64,000 nucleotides of DNA from Flavobacterium litorale (GCF_019613795.1 NZ_CP080429.1:1-64000), one strand, 5' to 3'. Numbered from the stretch's first letter, positions 8,451-18,291 are shown. Made by a program: numbers and translations. Notes: generated by a model not told the origin, from the letters alone.

Positions 8451-9659
8451 ATGGCAAAATTAATCAACCTCAAAGTATTTAAGGATTTTTTCGGTTCCAC
8501 ATCAGCAGGTGGTATTATCCTTATCGGATGTGTAATTATCTCTCTTATTATTGCTAACACGGAATCGGCAGACAATTTTGCTAGCTTACTCAATACCGAA
8601 GTAGGTTTTGCTAACGAATCTGTAGAACTACGCTACCCTATTATATTATGGATAAACGATGGCTTAATGGCTATCTTTTTTCTTTTAGTGGGGCTTGAAA
8701 TAAAAAGGGAAATTATTGAGGGGGAGCTTTCCTCTGTAAAGCAAGCAGCTTTACCCGTTTTGGCTGCCATAGGGGGTGTGGTGATTCCTGCACTTATATA
8801 CACTGGTTTTAATATTAATGAAGAGGCGTACGTACACGGCTGGGGTATACCAATGGCTACGGATATTGCTTTTGCGTTAGGTATTCTGTCGCTATTGGGT
8901 AATAAAGTACCATCGAGCGTAAAGATATTTCTTGCTGCACTTGCCATTGTAGACGACTTGATGGCAATACTGGTTATTGCTATATTTTATTCTACCGACT
9001 TACATTTAACCTACCTTATGTACGCAGGGGGTATTGTAGGCTTATTAATTGTGTTTAACCGCATGGGGGTAAAAAATATACTATTTTACGTTTTGCCAGG
9101 TATGGTAATGTGGTATTTAATTCACCACTCGGGTATACATGCTACTATTGCGGGTGTACTTACTGCCCTTACGCTGCCTACCACTCCAGATGCAAAAGAG
9201 TCGCCACTTGAAAAATTGGAGCATATGCTTACTAAGCCTGTTAACTTTATAATAATGCCAGTTTTTGCCATTGCAAATACCAACATTACTTTTGAAAGTG
9301 GTATGCTAGAAGGTTTAGCCAGCAACTTGGGTATGGGTATTATACTGGGGCTATTTTTGGGTAAACCTATAGGTATCTTTTTAATGTCATGGCTTTCGGT
9401 AAAGCTGAAAATAGCAAAACTACCTGCCAAATCGGACTGGGTTCACATCGTAGGGCTAGGTTTACTGGGTGGTATTGGTTTTACCATGTCCATATTTATA
9501 GCCCTGCAATCGTTCCATGGCAATGTAGCATACGAAAACGAAGCTAAGTTTGCGGTACTCATTGCATCAGTACTCTCGGGGGTTTGTGGTTATGGTATTT
9601 TAAACCTGCACAACAAAAAACAAAAGAAGAAAAAAGAAGCCGTAGCTACTGTGGTTTAG
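8451..9659 (+). CDS. nhaA: Na+/H+ antiporter NhaA
   Basis: The 402-residue inner-membrane antiporter exchanges sodium for protons and helps with salt and pH balance. About 12 helices are visible. The paired aspartates of the ion site appear in A-I-V-D-D-L-M-A-I-L, and the A-T-D-I-A-F-A-L-G segment of the discontinuous helix precedes it. I chose ATG 8451 because an in-frame TTG at 8436 sits within the -7 promoter element. The 3' end overlaps the convergent DUF389 gene by 4 bases. Confidence 0.95.
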   Translation: MAKLINLKVFKDFFGSTSAGGIILIGCVIISLIIANTESADNFASLLNTEVGFANESVELRYPIILWINDGLMAIFFLLVGLEIKREIIEGELSSVKQAALPVLAAIGGVVIPALIYTGFNINEEAYVHGWGIPMATDIAFALGILSLLGNKVPSSVKIFLAALAIVDDLMAILVIAIFYSTDLHLTYLMYAGGIVGLLIVFNRMGVKNILFYVLPGMVMWYLIHHSGIHATIAGVLTALTLPTTPDAKESPLEKLEHMLTKPVNFIIMPVFAIANTNITFESGMLEGLASNLGMGIILGLFLGKPIGIFLMSWLSVKLKIAKLPAKSDWVHIVGLGLLGGIGFTMSIFIALQSFHGNVAYENEAKFAVLIASVLSGVCGYGILNLHNKKQKKKKEAVATVV

Positions 9660-11011
9660 TTTTTTTTATTGGATACTGTTATTTCGGGTGGTTCGGGTAA
9701 TACATTTTTTCGCCTAAAAATAGTTACATTTTTTACCGATAACCGCTCGTTGAGCCAATTGGTTAGCTTCTCGCTATCTTCTATATCCAAATCGTAATCA
9801 CTCTCGTATAAAACAGCCGTAATTGGTACAATACTATCTTGGGTTGTAGTTGCCATGCTGTGGTTGGCTACCGATAACGATTTTATATCGGGGAATATTG
9901 CGTTGGCTTCACGTAGCATCTTGTTGTTGTTAAATGTATTCTTTTTAATCTCATTTTCGAGCTGGAGTATGCGTAAATCTTTTTGGCTTACCTCATTCTC
10001 ATTACTCTTAATTTCGTTGAGTATATCGCCTTTTAATAAGCTAAGCCTATCGGTAGTATCTTGCCTAATTACTAGATCTGCACCTCTTAGGTATTTATTA
10101 TTACTTATATCGTGCTTTAGCATTAAAATTTCACTCTTTTTAAACTGGGTAGATAAAAATGCTAACTCAATAAGTTTGGGTTTATACTTTGTTTTCTTGT
10201 ATACTACCGTGCAGCCTTTATCGGTAAAATGCTCCTCGATAAATAAGTCGGTATGCTTTTTAAATTGTTGTTCCCTGTATAGCGAATATGCTAAGTAGCT
10301 ACTGGGTGCCAACATAACAATAATAAGTACCGAGATGATGCCTCTAACTTGTTTTTGTTGCCGTTCGTCTACTTGTTTTATAGCGGGGTAATTAAGGTAT
10401 TTAATAATTAAAAAGGTAGCTATACCAATAAATACACAGTTAATACAATACAAATAAAAAGCCCCTAAAAAATATGCCCACTGTAACGTAGCCAATCCGT
10501 AGCCTGCGGTACATAAGGGTGGCATTAACGCGGTAGCGATAGCTACACCTGGTATCGGGTTTCCCTTTTCGGTACGGGTTACCGCAATAACTCCAACTAT
10601 ACCCCCAAAAAAGGCAATTAAAATATCGTATATATTGGGCGAGGTACGCGCTAACATTTCAGACTGTACATCTTTAAAAGGGCTTACAGCAAAATAAATG
10701 GTAGATACGGTTAAACTAACTACTGTGGCGGTAAGTAGATTGCGTAACGATTTTCGGAGTAAATCAAAATCGTACACACCTAAGGCAAAGCCTGCTCCTA
10801 CTATGGGTCCCATGAGTGGCGATATTAACATGGCTCCTATAATTACTGCGGTAGAGTTTACGTTAAGCCCTACAGAGGCTATAATAATGGCACACGCTAA
10901 TATCCAGAGGTTTGCGCCACGGTAACTAATATTTCTTTTTACGCTTTCAAAAATCTTTTCTTTGTCATCTTCATCTTCGTGAAGATTAAATAAAGAGGTA
11001 AATTTATTCAT
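9656..11011 (-). CDS. DUF389 multi-pass membrane protein
   Basis: The 451-residue protein carries the DUF389 membrane region (about 25-210) with the family segments A-V-I-I-G-A-M-L-I-S-P-L-M-G-P and T-A-L-M-P-P-L-C-T-A-G. A seventh or eighth hydrophobic helix lies near 225-245. The C-terminal part (about 260-451) is soluble and charged, with a coiled-coil-like stretch around 330-355. The function of the family is not known; a transport or sensing role has been guessed from topology only. It is convergent with nhaA. Confidence 0.88.
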   Translation of the reverse strand: MNKFTSLFNLHEDEDDKEKIFESVKRNISYRGANLWILACAIIIASVGLNVNSTAVIIGAMLISPLMGPIVGAGFALGVYDFDLLRKSLRNLLTATVVSLTVSTIYFAVSPFKDVQSEMLARTSPNIYDILIAFFGGIVGVIAVTRTEKGNPIPGVAIATALMPPLCTAGYGLATLQWAYFLGAFYLYCINCVFIGIATFLIIKYLNYPAIKQVDERQQKQVRGIISVLIIVMLAPSSYLAYSLYREQQFKKHTDLFIEEHFTDKGCTVVYKKTKYKPKLIELAFLSTQFKKSEILMLKHDISNNKYLRGADLVIRQDTTDRLSLLKGDILNEIKSNENEVSQKDLRILQLENEIKKNTFNNNKMLREANAIFPDIKSLSVANHSMATTTQDSIVPITAVLYESDYDLDIEDSEKLTNWLNERLSVKNVTIFRRKNVLPEPPEITVSNKKN

Positions 11012-11103
11012 GGGTTAACTATAAAGTATGTAGTTATAAAAATAGCAAATTATATTACAGGTACAAGTATTGCTTTGTATATAGTACCATTTAACATAGG
11101 TAT

Positions 11104-11140
11104 ATAAAAAAACCCTCTCTAAATTAAAAGAAAGGGTCGT
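11104..11140 (-). terminator. Intrinsic terminator after ribH
   Basis: On the minus strand the stem ACCCTTTCT / AGAGAGGGT (one G-U pair) is followed by seven T. It sits just after the ribH stop and ends the TPR-ribH transcript. Confidence 0.75.
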
Positions 11141-11158
11141 ATATGTAATAGTAATTTA

Positions 11159-11653
11159 CTATTTGTGTTTTGTTTTGCTTAGGTGTGCCATTTTTATGGC
11201 TGCAATAGCAGCTTCGGTACCTTTATTACCGTGTACGCCTCCACTCCTATCTATAGCTTGTTGTAATGTATTATCGGTAAGCACACAAAAAATAACAGGA
11301 ACGTCGGTTTGGATGTTTAAATCTTTAATACCATGGGCAACGGCATCGCACACAAAATCAAAATGTTTTGTTTCGCCCTGTATAACGCTACCTATGGCAA
11401 TAACAGCATCTACGCTTTGGGTTGCTATCATGTGTTTTGCACCATAAACAAGCTCAAAACTACCAGGCACATCCCATCGGGTAACATTTTCTTGCGCTAC
11501 ATCGTTATCCAATAAGGCTTGCAACGCACCATTGTACAAAGCATCTGTTATATTACTGTTCCACTCTGAAACAACAATCCCAAACCGAAAATCTTTCGCG
11601 CTTGGGATTGTATCTTTATCGTAATGTGATAAGTTTTTATTTGCTGTTGCCAT
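11159..11653 (-). CDS. ribH: 6,7-dimethyl-8-ribityllumazine synthase
   Basis: The 164-residue enzyme makes the lumazine precursor of riboflavin from 5-amino-6-ribitylaminouracil and dihydroxybutanone phosphate; family members form a 60-mer or pentamer. The motifs S-E-W-N (about 29-32), P-G-S-F-E-L, G-S-V-I-Q-G-E-T-K-H-F-D and the late G-N-K-G-T-E-A are all present. It follows the TPR gene with one base between them, a pairing common in Flavobacteriaceae. Confidence 0.97.
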   Translation of the reverse strand: MATANKNLSHYDKDTIPSAKDFRFGIVVSEWNSNITDALYNGALQALLDNDVAQENVTRWDVPGSFELVYGAKHMIATQSVDAVIAIGSVIQGETKHFDFVCDAVAHGIKDLNIQTDVPVIFCVLTDNTLQQAIDRSGGVHGNKGTEAAIAAIKMAHLSKTKHK

Positions 11654-11654
11654 A

Positions 11655-12434
11655 CTATTCTTCTGTCATTGCAATATAAGCATCAATAGTTACCGCTTCT
11701 GGAGCAGTGCTGTATTTTTCTTTAATTTGCTTAAAGTGCTTTAATGCTACATCTTTTTTACCTAGCTCTAGCGCAGCCTCTCCAGCTTTAAATAAAAAGC
11801 GTGGTGTTGTTAAATCGTTATCCGTTTCGTTTGCTGCCTTAGTATAATAATCAAGTGCATCCTCTGTTTGCCCTAATTGTGCAAAAGCATCGCCTGTAGC
11901 ACCTGCTGCCATTGCTTTTAGTACCTCTTCGCTAGTATTAAACTCATCAAACTGTTTTACAGCTTCTGCATACTTACCAGTATTAAGGTATGCCATACCT
12001 GCAAAATAATGTGCTAGGTTTGCAGCATCCGTACCCGAATAGTTATCTATAATATCAATAAAGCCCATTTTACCTTCGCCACCGTTTAGTGAAAGGGTGT
12101 ATAACGAATCGTTTGCTGTTGTAGCGTTAACTGCTTCGGCAAAGTATTGCTCTGCTTGGAACATTTCGTTTGCAGCCTCTTCTTCCTTAGGCTCAACCAA
12201 AAATTTGTTATACATCACGTATCCTACAGTAAGTAGTGCAATAGCACCTACTATAACAAAAATCATTTTCTGATTCTTCTCAACCCACTCTTCTGTTTTT
12301 GATGCACCTTGGTCTAAGGTATCAAAAACTTCGGCTGTTGTGCTATTACCATCAAAATTTTCATCTGTCGGTTCAACTTCATTAGCCTCTTTTGGTTTCG
12401 GAGCTTTATATCCTCTTTTGTTATACGTTGCCAT
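11655..12434 (-). CDS. Membrane-anchored tetratricopeptide protein (YfgM-like)
   Basis: The 259-residue protein has a cytosolic acidic N-terminus, a single helix at about 57-76 (M-I-F-V-I-V-G-A-I-A-L-L) and a periplasmic region with TPR-like helical pairs from about 125 on (L-A-H-Y-F-A-G-M-A-Y-L-N-T-G-K-Y). The topology is that of YfgM, a helper at the Sec translocon, but identity is not proven. It is the first gene of the ribH transcript and is divergent from recF. Confidence 0.8.
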   Translation of the reverse strand: MATYNKRGYKAPKPKEANEVEPTDENFDGNSTTAEVFDTLDQGASKTEEWVEKNQKMIFVIVGAIALLTVGYVMYNKFLVEPKEEEAANEMFQAEQYFAEAVNATTANDSLYTLSLNGGEGKMGFIDIIDNYSGTDAANLAHYFAGMAYLNTGKYAEAVKQFDEFNTSEEVLKAMAAGATGDAFAQLGQTEDALDYYTKAANETDNDLTTPRFLFKAGEAALELGKKDVALKHFKQIKEKYSTAPEAVTIDAYIAMTEE

Positions 12435-12578
12435 TTATATTATTTTAGTGAACCGCAAAAATAAAATTTTTATTGAAAATTAAAATATCTTTTTGTCGTT
12501 ATTTTTCGATAATTTGCACGTTCTTTAAAAATCACTCTTTATTTACCAAGTTTCTCACAATCAGAAGCCCTTTTTCAA

Positions 12579-13658
12579 ATGCATTTAAAGAATTTATCTT
12601 TATTAAATTATAAAAACATTACCGAGTCCAGTTACGAATTCGATGCTAAAATAAACTGTTTTGTAGGGCATAACGGTGTAGGAAAAACCAATGTGCTAGA
12701 TGCTATATACCATTTAGCATACGGTAAAAGTTATTTTAACCCGCAGGCAGTACAAAACATTAAACACGGCGAAGAGTTTTTTGTAATTGATAGTGTTTTT
12801 GATAAAAACGACCGAACGGAAAATGTGGTTTGTAGCCTTAAAAAGGGACAGAAGAAGGTTTTAAAACGGAATGGCAAGCCCTACGATAAATTCTCTGAGC
12901 ATATTGGCTTTATCCCACTTGTAATTATATCGCCATCGGATAACGATTTAATTATGGAAGGGAGCGAAACCCGCCGCAAATTTATAGATAGTGTTATATC
13001 GCAGCTTGATGCCACGTATTTACAACAACTTATTAAATACCAAAAAACGCTGGCGCAACGCAATGCACTGTTGAAGTATTTTGCACTGAATCATACTTTT
13101 GATAAAGATACTTTGGCAGTTTATAATGAACAATTAGACGAGCTTGGGCAAAGCATCTTTGAAAAGCGCAAAAAATTCTTGGAAGATTTTATCCCTATAT
13201 TTAATTACCACCACGAAGCTATTACAGGACAAGCAGAAAATGTTAGTGTACGTTATCAAAGCCAACTGTTTGAGCACGATTTGGAGGGGTTGTTAAACGA
13301 TAACTTACAACGCGACCGTGTATTGCAGTATACCAGCGTAGGTGTACATAAAGACGATTTATCGTTTGAGATTGACGAGCATGCTATAAAAAAGTTTGGT
13401 TCGCAAGGGCAACAAAAATCGTTTTTAATTGCATTAAAACTAGCACAGTTCGAGTTTATGAAAAAGCAAAGCGGCGTATTGCCCATATTGCTTTTTGATG
13501 ATATTTTTGATAAACTGGACGAAAACAGGGTAGCCAAAATAGTGCAAATGATAAATGACGAAACCTTTGGGCAAATTTTTATAACCGACACCCACCCAGA
13601 GCGTACCGAGAGTATTGTAAAGGCTACACACCAGAGTTACAAAATTTTTAATATGTAA
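12579..13658 (+). CDS. recF: DNA replication and repair protein RecF
   Basis: The 359-residue SMC-like ATPase works with RecO and RecR to load RecA on gapped DNA. Walker A is G30-H-N-G-V-G-K-T37, the ABC signature region reads F-G-S-Q-G-Q-Q-K-S, and Walker B is [11 protein letters not shown] near 305-315. It is full length. It lies about 12 kb from dnaA instead of directly next to it. Confidence 0.96.
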   Translation: MHLKNLSLLNYKNITESSYEFDAKINCFVGHNGVGKTNVLDAIYHLAYGKSYFNPQAVQNIKHGEEFFVIDSVFDKNDRTENVVCSLKKGQKKVLKRNGKPYDKFSEHIGFIPLVIISPSDNDLIMEGSETRRKFIDSVISQLDATYLQQLIKYQKTLAQRNALLKYFALNHTFDKDTLAVYNEQLDELGQSIFEKRKKFLEDFIPIFNYHHEAITGQAENVSVRYQSQLFEHDLEGLLNDNLQRDRVLQYTSVGVHKDDLSFEIDEHAIKKFGSQGQQKSFLIALKLAQFEFMKKQSGVLPILLFDDIFDKLDENRVAKIVQMINDETFGQIFITDTHPERTESIVKATHQSYKIFNM

Positions 13659-13719
13659 TGTTAACACCAATGGTAGTTTTATATTAATCTGTTATTTTTA
13701 TCCTATAAAACAAACAACT

Positions 13720-14394
13720 ATGATGGTACAGGATAGTACGTTAGAATTTTTAGAAGATTTAAAAAAGAACAACAACCGCGAATGGTTTCAGGCAAACCAA
13801 GACCGCTATAAAAAATACAAGCAATCGTACAAAGAAATTGTGGAAGCTTTTATAGCTGAAATGAGTAAATATGACGACTCGTTAAAACATCTTGAATTTA
13901 AAAACTGTTCGTTTCGTATAAACAGAGATATTCGTTTTGCTAAAGACAAATCGCCCTACAAAACCAATATGGGCTTCTGGCTATCGGCAGGGCAAAAAAG
14001 TTCCAACTTAGGTGGCTATTACGTACATATTGAGAAAGGAGCAAGTTTTATTGCAGGAGGTTTGTACTGTCCTGAGTCGGGTGATTTGAAGAAAATGCGC
14101 AGAGAAATAGATGGCTTTTACGAAGACCTTGAAGCAATAGTTACCAACAAAGAATTTAAAGCGATATACGGTGATTTCGATCGTGATGAAAATAACACAT
14201 TAAAAACATCCCCGAAAGGGTATGAGAAAGACCACCCTGCTATAGAGTTTTTACGCTTAAAAAGTTTTACTGCTACAGCAAAATTGGACGACAGTGATTT
14301 AAAAGATGAAAACTTTGTAGCCCATACTACACAAAGACTATTGGTTTTAAAACCATTGGTAGAATTTATAAATCGTGCCCTGACTACCGAATAA
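13720..14394 (+). CDS. DUF2461 (TIGR02453) family protein
   Basis: The 224-residue protein belongs to the DUF2461 family, conserved in Bacteroidota and other phyla with no known activity. Family marks visible are the opening N-N-R-E-W-F-Q-A-N (about 17-25), F-R-I-N-R-D-I-R-F-A-K-D-K-S-P-Y-K-T-N and G-G-Y-Y-V-H-I. No membrane segment is present. ATG 13723, one codon later, is an equal start candidate. murB follows 35 bases downstream but has its own promoter element. Confidence 0.88.
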   Translation: MMVQDSTLEFLEDLKKNNNREWFQANQDRYKKYKQSYKEIVEAFIAEMSKYDDSLKHLEFKNCSFRINRDIRFAKDKSPYKTNMGFWLSAGQKSSNLGGYYVHIEKGASFIAGGLYCPESGDLKKMRREIDGFYEDLEAIVTNKEFKAIYGDFDRDENNTLKTSPKGYEKDHPAIEFLRLKSFTATAKLDDSDLKDENFVAHTTQRLLVLKPLVEFINRALTTE

Positions 14395-14399
14395 TACAC

Positions 14400-14407
14400 T
14401 ATTTTTG
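14400..14407 (+). promoter_or_regulatory. Promoter -7 element TATTTTTG of murB
   Basis: The octamer matches TAnnTTTG and lies 22 bases before the murB ATG, giving a short leader. No clear TTG is seen at -33. Confidence 0.5.
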
Positions 14408-14429
14408 CGGTATTAAGACTACTACCTAA

Positions 14430-15443
14430 ATGGAGCTACACAAAAACTATTCGCTAAAAACATACAACACCTTTGGTATTAATGCCTATGCCAAAAATTT
14501 TATAGCTATTACCACTACAACAGAGCTTGCCAAAGTAATACAACAAAACACAGATAAAAAGCTATTTATACTAGGTGGCGGTAGTAATATGCTATTAACG
14601 CAGGATGTTGATGCACTTGTTATCCATATTAACAATAAGGGAATAGAGGTAGTACAAGAGGATGCTAATAGCGTACATATAAAAGCTATGGCAGGCGAAA
14701 ATTGGCACGAATTTGTACGCCATTGTATTGATAATGATTATGGCGGACTCGAAAACATGTCCTTAATACCTGGTAATGTAGGTACAGCACCCATACAAAA
14801 CATTGGCGCATACGGTGCCGAGATTAAAGATACATTTGTATCGTGCCAAGCCATGAACATTAGTACCCAAGAGGTAGTTACCTTTACAAAAGAGGAATGT
14901 GAATTTGCCTACCGCGAAAGCATTTTTAAAAACAACTTAAAAGGCAAATACATTATTACATCGGTAACATTTAAACTTACCAAAACAAATCATAACATTA
15001 ATACCGCCTACGGCGATATTAACAAAGAGCTTCTTAAAAATGGTATTACCAATCCTACCATTAAAGATGTTAGTAATGCTGTAATAGCAATACGCCAAAA
15101 CAAACTACCCAACCCTAACGAACTTGGTAACAGCGGTAGCTTTTTTAAGAACCCTATTGTTAGTAAGGAGCTGTTTAATATGGTTTACGCACAACACCCC
15201 GAAATGCCACACTATATAATATCGGATACCGAAGTAAAAGTACCAGCAGGATGGCTAATAGAACAAAGTGGTTTTAAAGGAAAACGATTTGGCGATGCGG
15301 GCGTACATAAAAAACAGGCTTTAGTACTGGTTAACTATGGTACTGCAACAGGGCAAGAAATTTTAGCACTGGCCAAAAAAATACAAACTGCTGTGTATAA
15401 AAACTTCGGGATTGCTATAACCACCGAAGTAAACATTATTTAA
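14430..15443 (+). CDS. murB: UDP-N-acetylenolpyruvoylglucosamine reductase
   Basis: The 337-residue flavoenzyme reduces the enolpyruvyl group on UDP-GlcNAc to form UDP-MurNAc, a cytosolic step of peptidoglycan synthesis. It is a type I MurB: N-T-F-G-I at about 12-16, L-G-G-G-S-N-M-L (FAD site, about 48-55), I-P-G-N-V-G-T-A-P-I-Q-N-I-G-A-Y-G, Y-R-E-S-I-F, and the catalytic G-N-S-G-S-F-F-K-N-P serine region near 233-242. Confidence 0.96.
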   Translation: MELHKNYSLKTYNTFGINAYAKNFIAITTTTELAKVIQQNTDKKLFILGGGSNMLLTQDVDALVIHINNKGIEVVQEDANSVHIKAMAGENWHEFVRHCIDNDYGGLENMSLIPGNVGTAPIQNIGAYGAEIKDTFVSCQAMNISTQEVVTFTKEECEFAYRESIFKNNLKGKYIITSVTFKLTKTNHNINTAYGDINKELLKNGITNPTIKDVSNAVIAIRQNKLPNPNELGNSGSFFKNPIVSKELFNMVYAQHPEMPHYIISDTEVKVPAGWLIEQSGFKGKRFGDAGVHKKQALVLVNYGTATGQEILALAKKIQTAVYKNFGIAITTEVNII

Positions 15444-15511
15444 AAATATAATAGCATAATTAATAATTGCGTGTAAATTTGTTACCACACACAAAGTAAG
15501 CAAATGCCTAT

Positions 15512-16621
15512 ATGCTAAACATTATTTTTTACGTATTTGTTGGTATTACACTAGTACAGTTAATATACTACTTGGGTATATTTAGTAAGTTTGCCTTTAT
15601 TAAAGCTAAACCTGCCACACCTGCACAAAAAAAACTTCCCGTATCTGTAATTGTATGTGCTAAAAACGAGGCTAAAAAAGTACAGGAGTTTGTACCGTTA
15701 CTTGCCACACAAAACTACCCCGATTTTGAGATTGTACTTATTGATGATGCCTCCGCAGATGAAACGCTTGATATTTTTGAGGAATTCGAAAAACAGTACA
15801 AAAACATCAAACTCGTAAAAGTAGAAAACAACGAAGCCTTTTGGGGCAACAAAAAATACGCACTTACACTAGGTATAAAAGCAGCTAGTAAAGATTATTT
15901 ATTATTTACGGATGCCGATTGCTACCCTAGTACTAAAGATTGGATAACACACATGAGTGCAAACTTTACCTTTAAAAAAACAATAGTGTTAGGCTACGGA
16001 GGGTATAAAAAAGTAAAAAACTCTTTCCTTAATAAAATAATCCGATTTGATGCCATGTTTATGGCAACCCAGTATTTTGCTTGGGCAAAACTAGGAAAAC
16101 CCTATACGGGCGAGGGCAGAAATATGGCATATAAGAAAGAAGAATTTTTTAATGTAAACGGCTATATAAACCATATGAACATTCGTATGGGCGAAGATGC
16201 TCTGTTTGTTAACCAAGCTGGCACCAAAGAAAACACTACAATATGTTTTACCCCCGAAAGTTTTACCTACTGCGAAGCTAAAAAAACATTTGGAGCATGG
16301 TTTATCCAAAAACGCAGGCACGATTATACTACCACATTTTTTAAAGTTGCAGATAAATTGCAATTACGCTTATATACCCTAACCCAAATTGCATTTTTTG
16401 CGTTAGCCATACTATTATTATGCCTTTTCGATTGGAGGTATGTAGTACCTGTTATAATATTGCGTTACCTCATCGGTTGGATAACGTTGGGCTACAGCGC
16501 AGCAAAACTACAGGAGAAAGATGTAATATACTGGTTTCCAATTATCGAAATAATCGTTACCTTCACAAAAATAAGTGCATTTTTTACCAATACCTTCTCA
16601 AAACCAATCCATTGGAAATAA
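15512..16621 (+). CDS. Family 2 glycosyltransferase, membrane-bound
   Basis: The 369-residue inner-membrane enzyme has an N-terminal helix (about 3-24), a GT-A catalytic domain and C-terminal helices (about 288-365). Donor-binding and catalytic elements are V-C-A-K-N-E-A, I-D-D-A-S-A-D-E-T, D-A-D-C-Y-P-S and the processive-type F-I-Q-K-R-R-H-D motif, similar to Q-x-x-R-W. The polysaccharide or lipid product is unknown. Its last 10 bases contain the probable start codon of the sigma factor gene. Confidence 0.9.
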   Translation: MLNIIFYVFVGITLVQLIYYLGIFSKFAFIKAKPATPAQKKLPVSVIVCAKNEAKKVQEFVPLLATQNYPDFEIVLIDDASADETLDIFEEFEKQYKNIKLVKVENNEAFWGNKKYALTLGIKAASKDYLLFTDADCYPSTKDWITHMSANFTFKKTIVLGYGGYKKVKNSFLNKIIRFDAMFMATQYFAWAKLGKPYTGEGRNMAYKKEEFFNVNGYINHMNIRMGEDALFVNQAGTKENTTICFTPESFTYCEAKKTFGAWFIQKRRHDYTTTFFKVADKLQLRLYTLTQIAFFALAILLLCLFDWRYVVPVIILRYLIGWITLGYSAAKLQEKDVIYWFPIIEIIVTFTKISAFFTNTFSKPIHWK

Positions 16622-17184
16622 ACTCGCAGCTAATACAGCAAAATATAGCCAAAGCACAAAAAGGTGATCAAGTTGCCTTTACTTTTTTGCTTGATTTTTT
16701 TTGGAACGAGGTATACCATTTTATGCTAAAGCGTACCCAAAACGAAACGGATACCGAAGATGTGGTTATAGAAACCTTTGCCAAAGCGTTTGACCGAATT
16801 AGCAGCTACAACCCCGATTATGCTTTTAATACTTGGTTAATAGCCATTGCAAAAAATGCACACATTGATATGTTACGAAAAAAGAAATCGTCGCTTTTTG
16901 TAGCTATGGATGAAGACGACGACAGAAATGCAAAAAATATTGTTGACGATTCACTTTCGGCAGAAGATGAGCTAATACAAGAACAAAACCTTTCCAACCT
17001 CTTAAACTGTATTAAAAAGCTCAAACCACAATACCAAGAGGTAATACAACTCAGGTATTTTCAGGAACAAAGCTATCAGGAAATTGCCGAACAACTTAAC
17101 GAGCCACTTAATAACATTAAGGTAAAAATACTACGTGCCAAAAGGCTACTTGCCGAAATTATTAAGGGTGATTTAAGTTGCTAA
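16612..17184 (+). CDS. ECF-type RNA polymerase sigma factor
   Basis: The 190-residue protein has sigma region 2 (about 15-85, with A-F-N-T-W-L-I-A-I-A-K-N) and region 4 (about 130-185, with Q-Y-Q-E-V-I-Q-L-R-Y and Q-S-Y-Q-E-I-A-E-Q-L-N-E-P). An upstream in-frame ATG at 16420 would put 64 residues in the middle of the glycosyltransferase gene, so I prefer the TTG at 16612, which begins L-E-I-N-S and overlaps the preceding stop by 10 bases. No anti-sigma gene is adjacent. Its regulon is unknown; the TonB gene follows at 166 bases. Confidence 0.88.
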   Translation: MEINSQLIQQNIAKAQKGDQVAFTFLLDFFWNEVYHFMLKRTQNETDTEDVVIETFAKAFDRISSYNPDYAFNTWLIAIAKNAHIDMLRKKKSSLFVAMDEDDDRNAKNIVDDSLSAEDELIQEQNLSNLLNCIKKLKPQYQEVIQLRYFQEQSYQEIAEQLNEPLNNIKVKILRAKRLLAEIIKGDLSC

Positions 17185-17350
17185 GCTCAAAAAACACCAA
17201 TAAAATAGTTTTAAAACCCTAGTCAATACGAACTATAGTGATCAATTAAATAATTATTTTCTAATTATTTATGATTTTATTTATACTAATTTCAAATACT
17301 ATAACGTTTTAGTTATATATTACTTAGTAACAAATCAAAAGCATTATATT

Positions 17351-18208
17351 ATGTCAAAAGCAAACGTTTTCAAACAAGGGTGGATCGATCTCGTTTTCGA
17401 GGGTCGTAACAAAGCCTACGGTGCTTACAAATTGCGCCAAGAAGAATCAAAAACTACACTTATTGCACTGTTTTCTGGTATTGGTTTAATACTAGGCTTA
17501 GTGAGTATTCCTGTTATTGCAAATCATTACAATAAGGAGCAAGCTGTAGTAGCATCGGATACTGAAACCATATTGGTAGCACCAAGTATAATTAAGGAGC
17601 GAATAATACTACCTGAACCCCCAAAACCAAAAATAGAAGAGCCAAAACCAGAAAAAAAGGTAGCACCACCCAAAACTAAACAAACAAAGCAACCTACCAT
17701 AAAGCTAAAACCAATTGTAGCTACCAGCACAAAAACAACGGTACTACCCACTACAGAAGATATATTAAAAACACAAACAGCAGCCGTAACCAGTAAAGGC
17801 GATGGAAGTGGCGGTTTTACTATAGGGACGTCAAGCCCAACAGGCAGCCCCGATGGAAAAGGTACAGTTGCAACAAGTGGCAATGGAGATGGTACTGTAA
17901 TTACCGCTTTGTTAGATGAATCTCCTGAATTTCCTGGAGGGCTTGAAAAATTTTATAAAATTGTAGGAAGAAAATTCAATGCACCACAGCTCGACCAAGA
18001 AATGCAATTGAGGGTATACGTATCGTTTGTTGTAGAAAAAGATGGTACGCTAACGGGTATAAAAGTAATACGCGACCCTGGATACGGAGCAGGTAAAGAG
18101 GCGATACGTGTTTTAAAATCGATTGAAACAAAATGGAAACCTGGTAAAATGAAAGGCGTACCCGTACGCACAGCTTATAACCTACCTATAACTGTAAATA
18201 TAAAATAA
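17351..18208 (+). CDS. tonB: Energy transducer TonB
   Basis: The 285-residue protein passes proton-motive force to outer-membrane TonB-dependent receptors. It starts with the Flavobacteriia-type cytosolic segment (G-R-N-K-A-Y-G-A-Y-x-L-R), has one helix at about 36-57, a Pro/Lys-rich periplasmic spacer (about 90-125), a Gly/Ser-rich stretch and a TonB C-terminal domain (about 195-285) with F-P-G-G near 197 and the Y-N-L-P-I-T-V strand at the end. A terminator follows. Confidence 0.93.
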   Translation: MSKANVFKQGWIDLVFEGRNKAYGAYKLRQEESKTTLIALFSGIGLILGLVSIPVIANHYNKEQAVVASDTETILVAPSIIKERIILPEPPKPKIEEPKPEKKVAPPKTKQTKQPTIKLKPIVATSTKTTVLPTTEDILKTQTAAVTSKGDGSGGFTIGTSSPTGSPDGKGTVATSGNGDGTVITALLDESPEFPGGLEKFYKIVGRKFNAPQLDQEMQLRVYVSFVVEKDGTLTGIKVIRDPGYGAGKEAIRVLKSIETKWKPGKMKGVPVRTAYNLPITVNIK

Positions 18209-18210
18209 CA

Positions 18211-18237
18211 AAAAGCTCCATAAGGAGCTTTTTTTAT
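18211..18237 (+). terminator. Intrinsic terminator after tonB
   Basis: The stem AAAAGCTCC / GGAGCTTTT with an ATAA loop is followed by a T run, directly after the tonB stop. Confidence 0.85.
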
Positions 18238-18283
18238 AGCATGTATAACCACTTATGTTTTCGGTAAATCGGGATTTATGCCT

Positions 18284-18291
18284 TATCTTTG
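18284..18291 (+). promoter_or_regulatory. Promoter -7 element TATCTTTG of lipA
   Basis: The octamer matches TAnnTTTG and lies 18 bases before the ATG at 18310. The TTG at 18289 is the end of this element, so it is not the start codon. Confidence 0.6.

Noticed and set aside
16420..16611. Upstream ATG extension of the ECF sigma factor.
   Set aside because: It overlaps 64 codons of a well-conserved glycosyltransferase, and the added residues have no sigma-family look.
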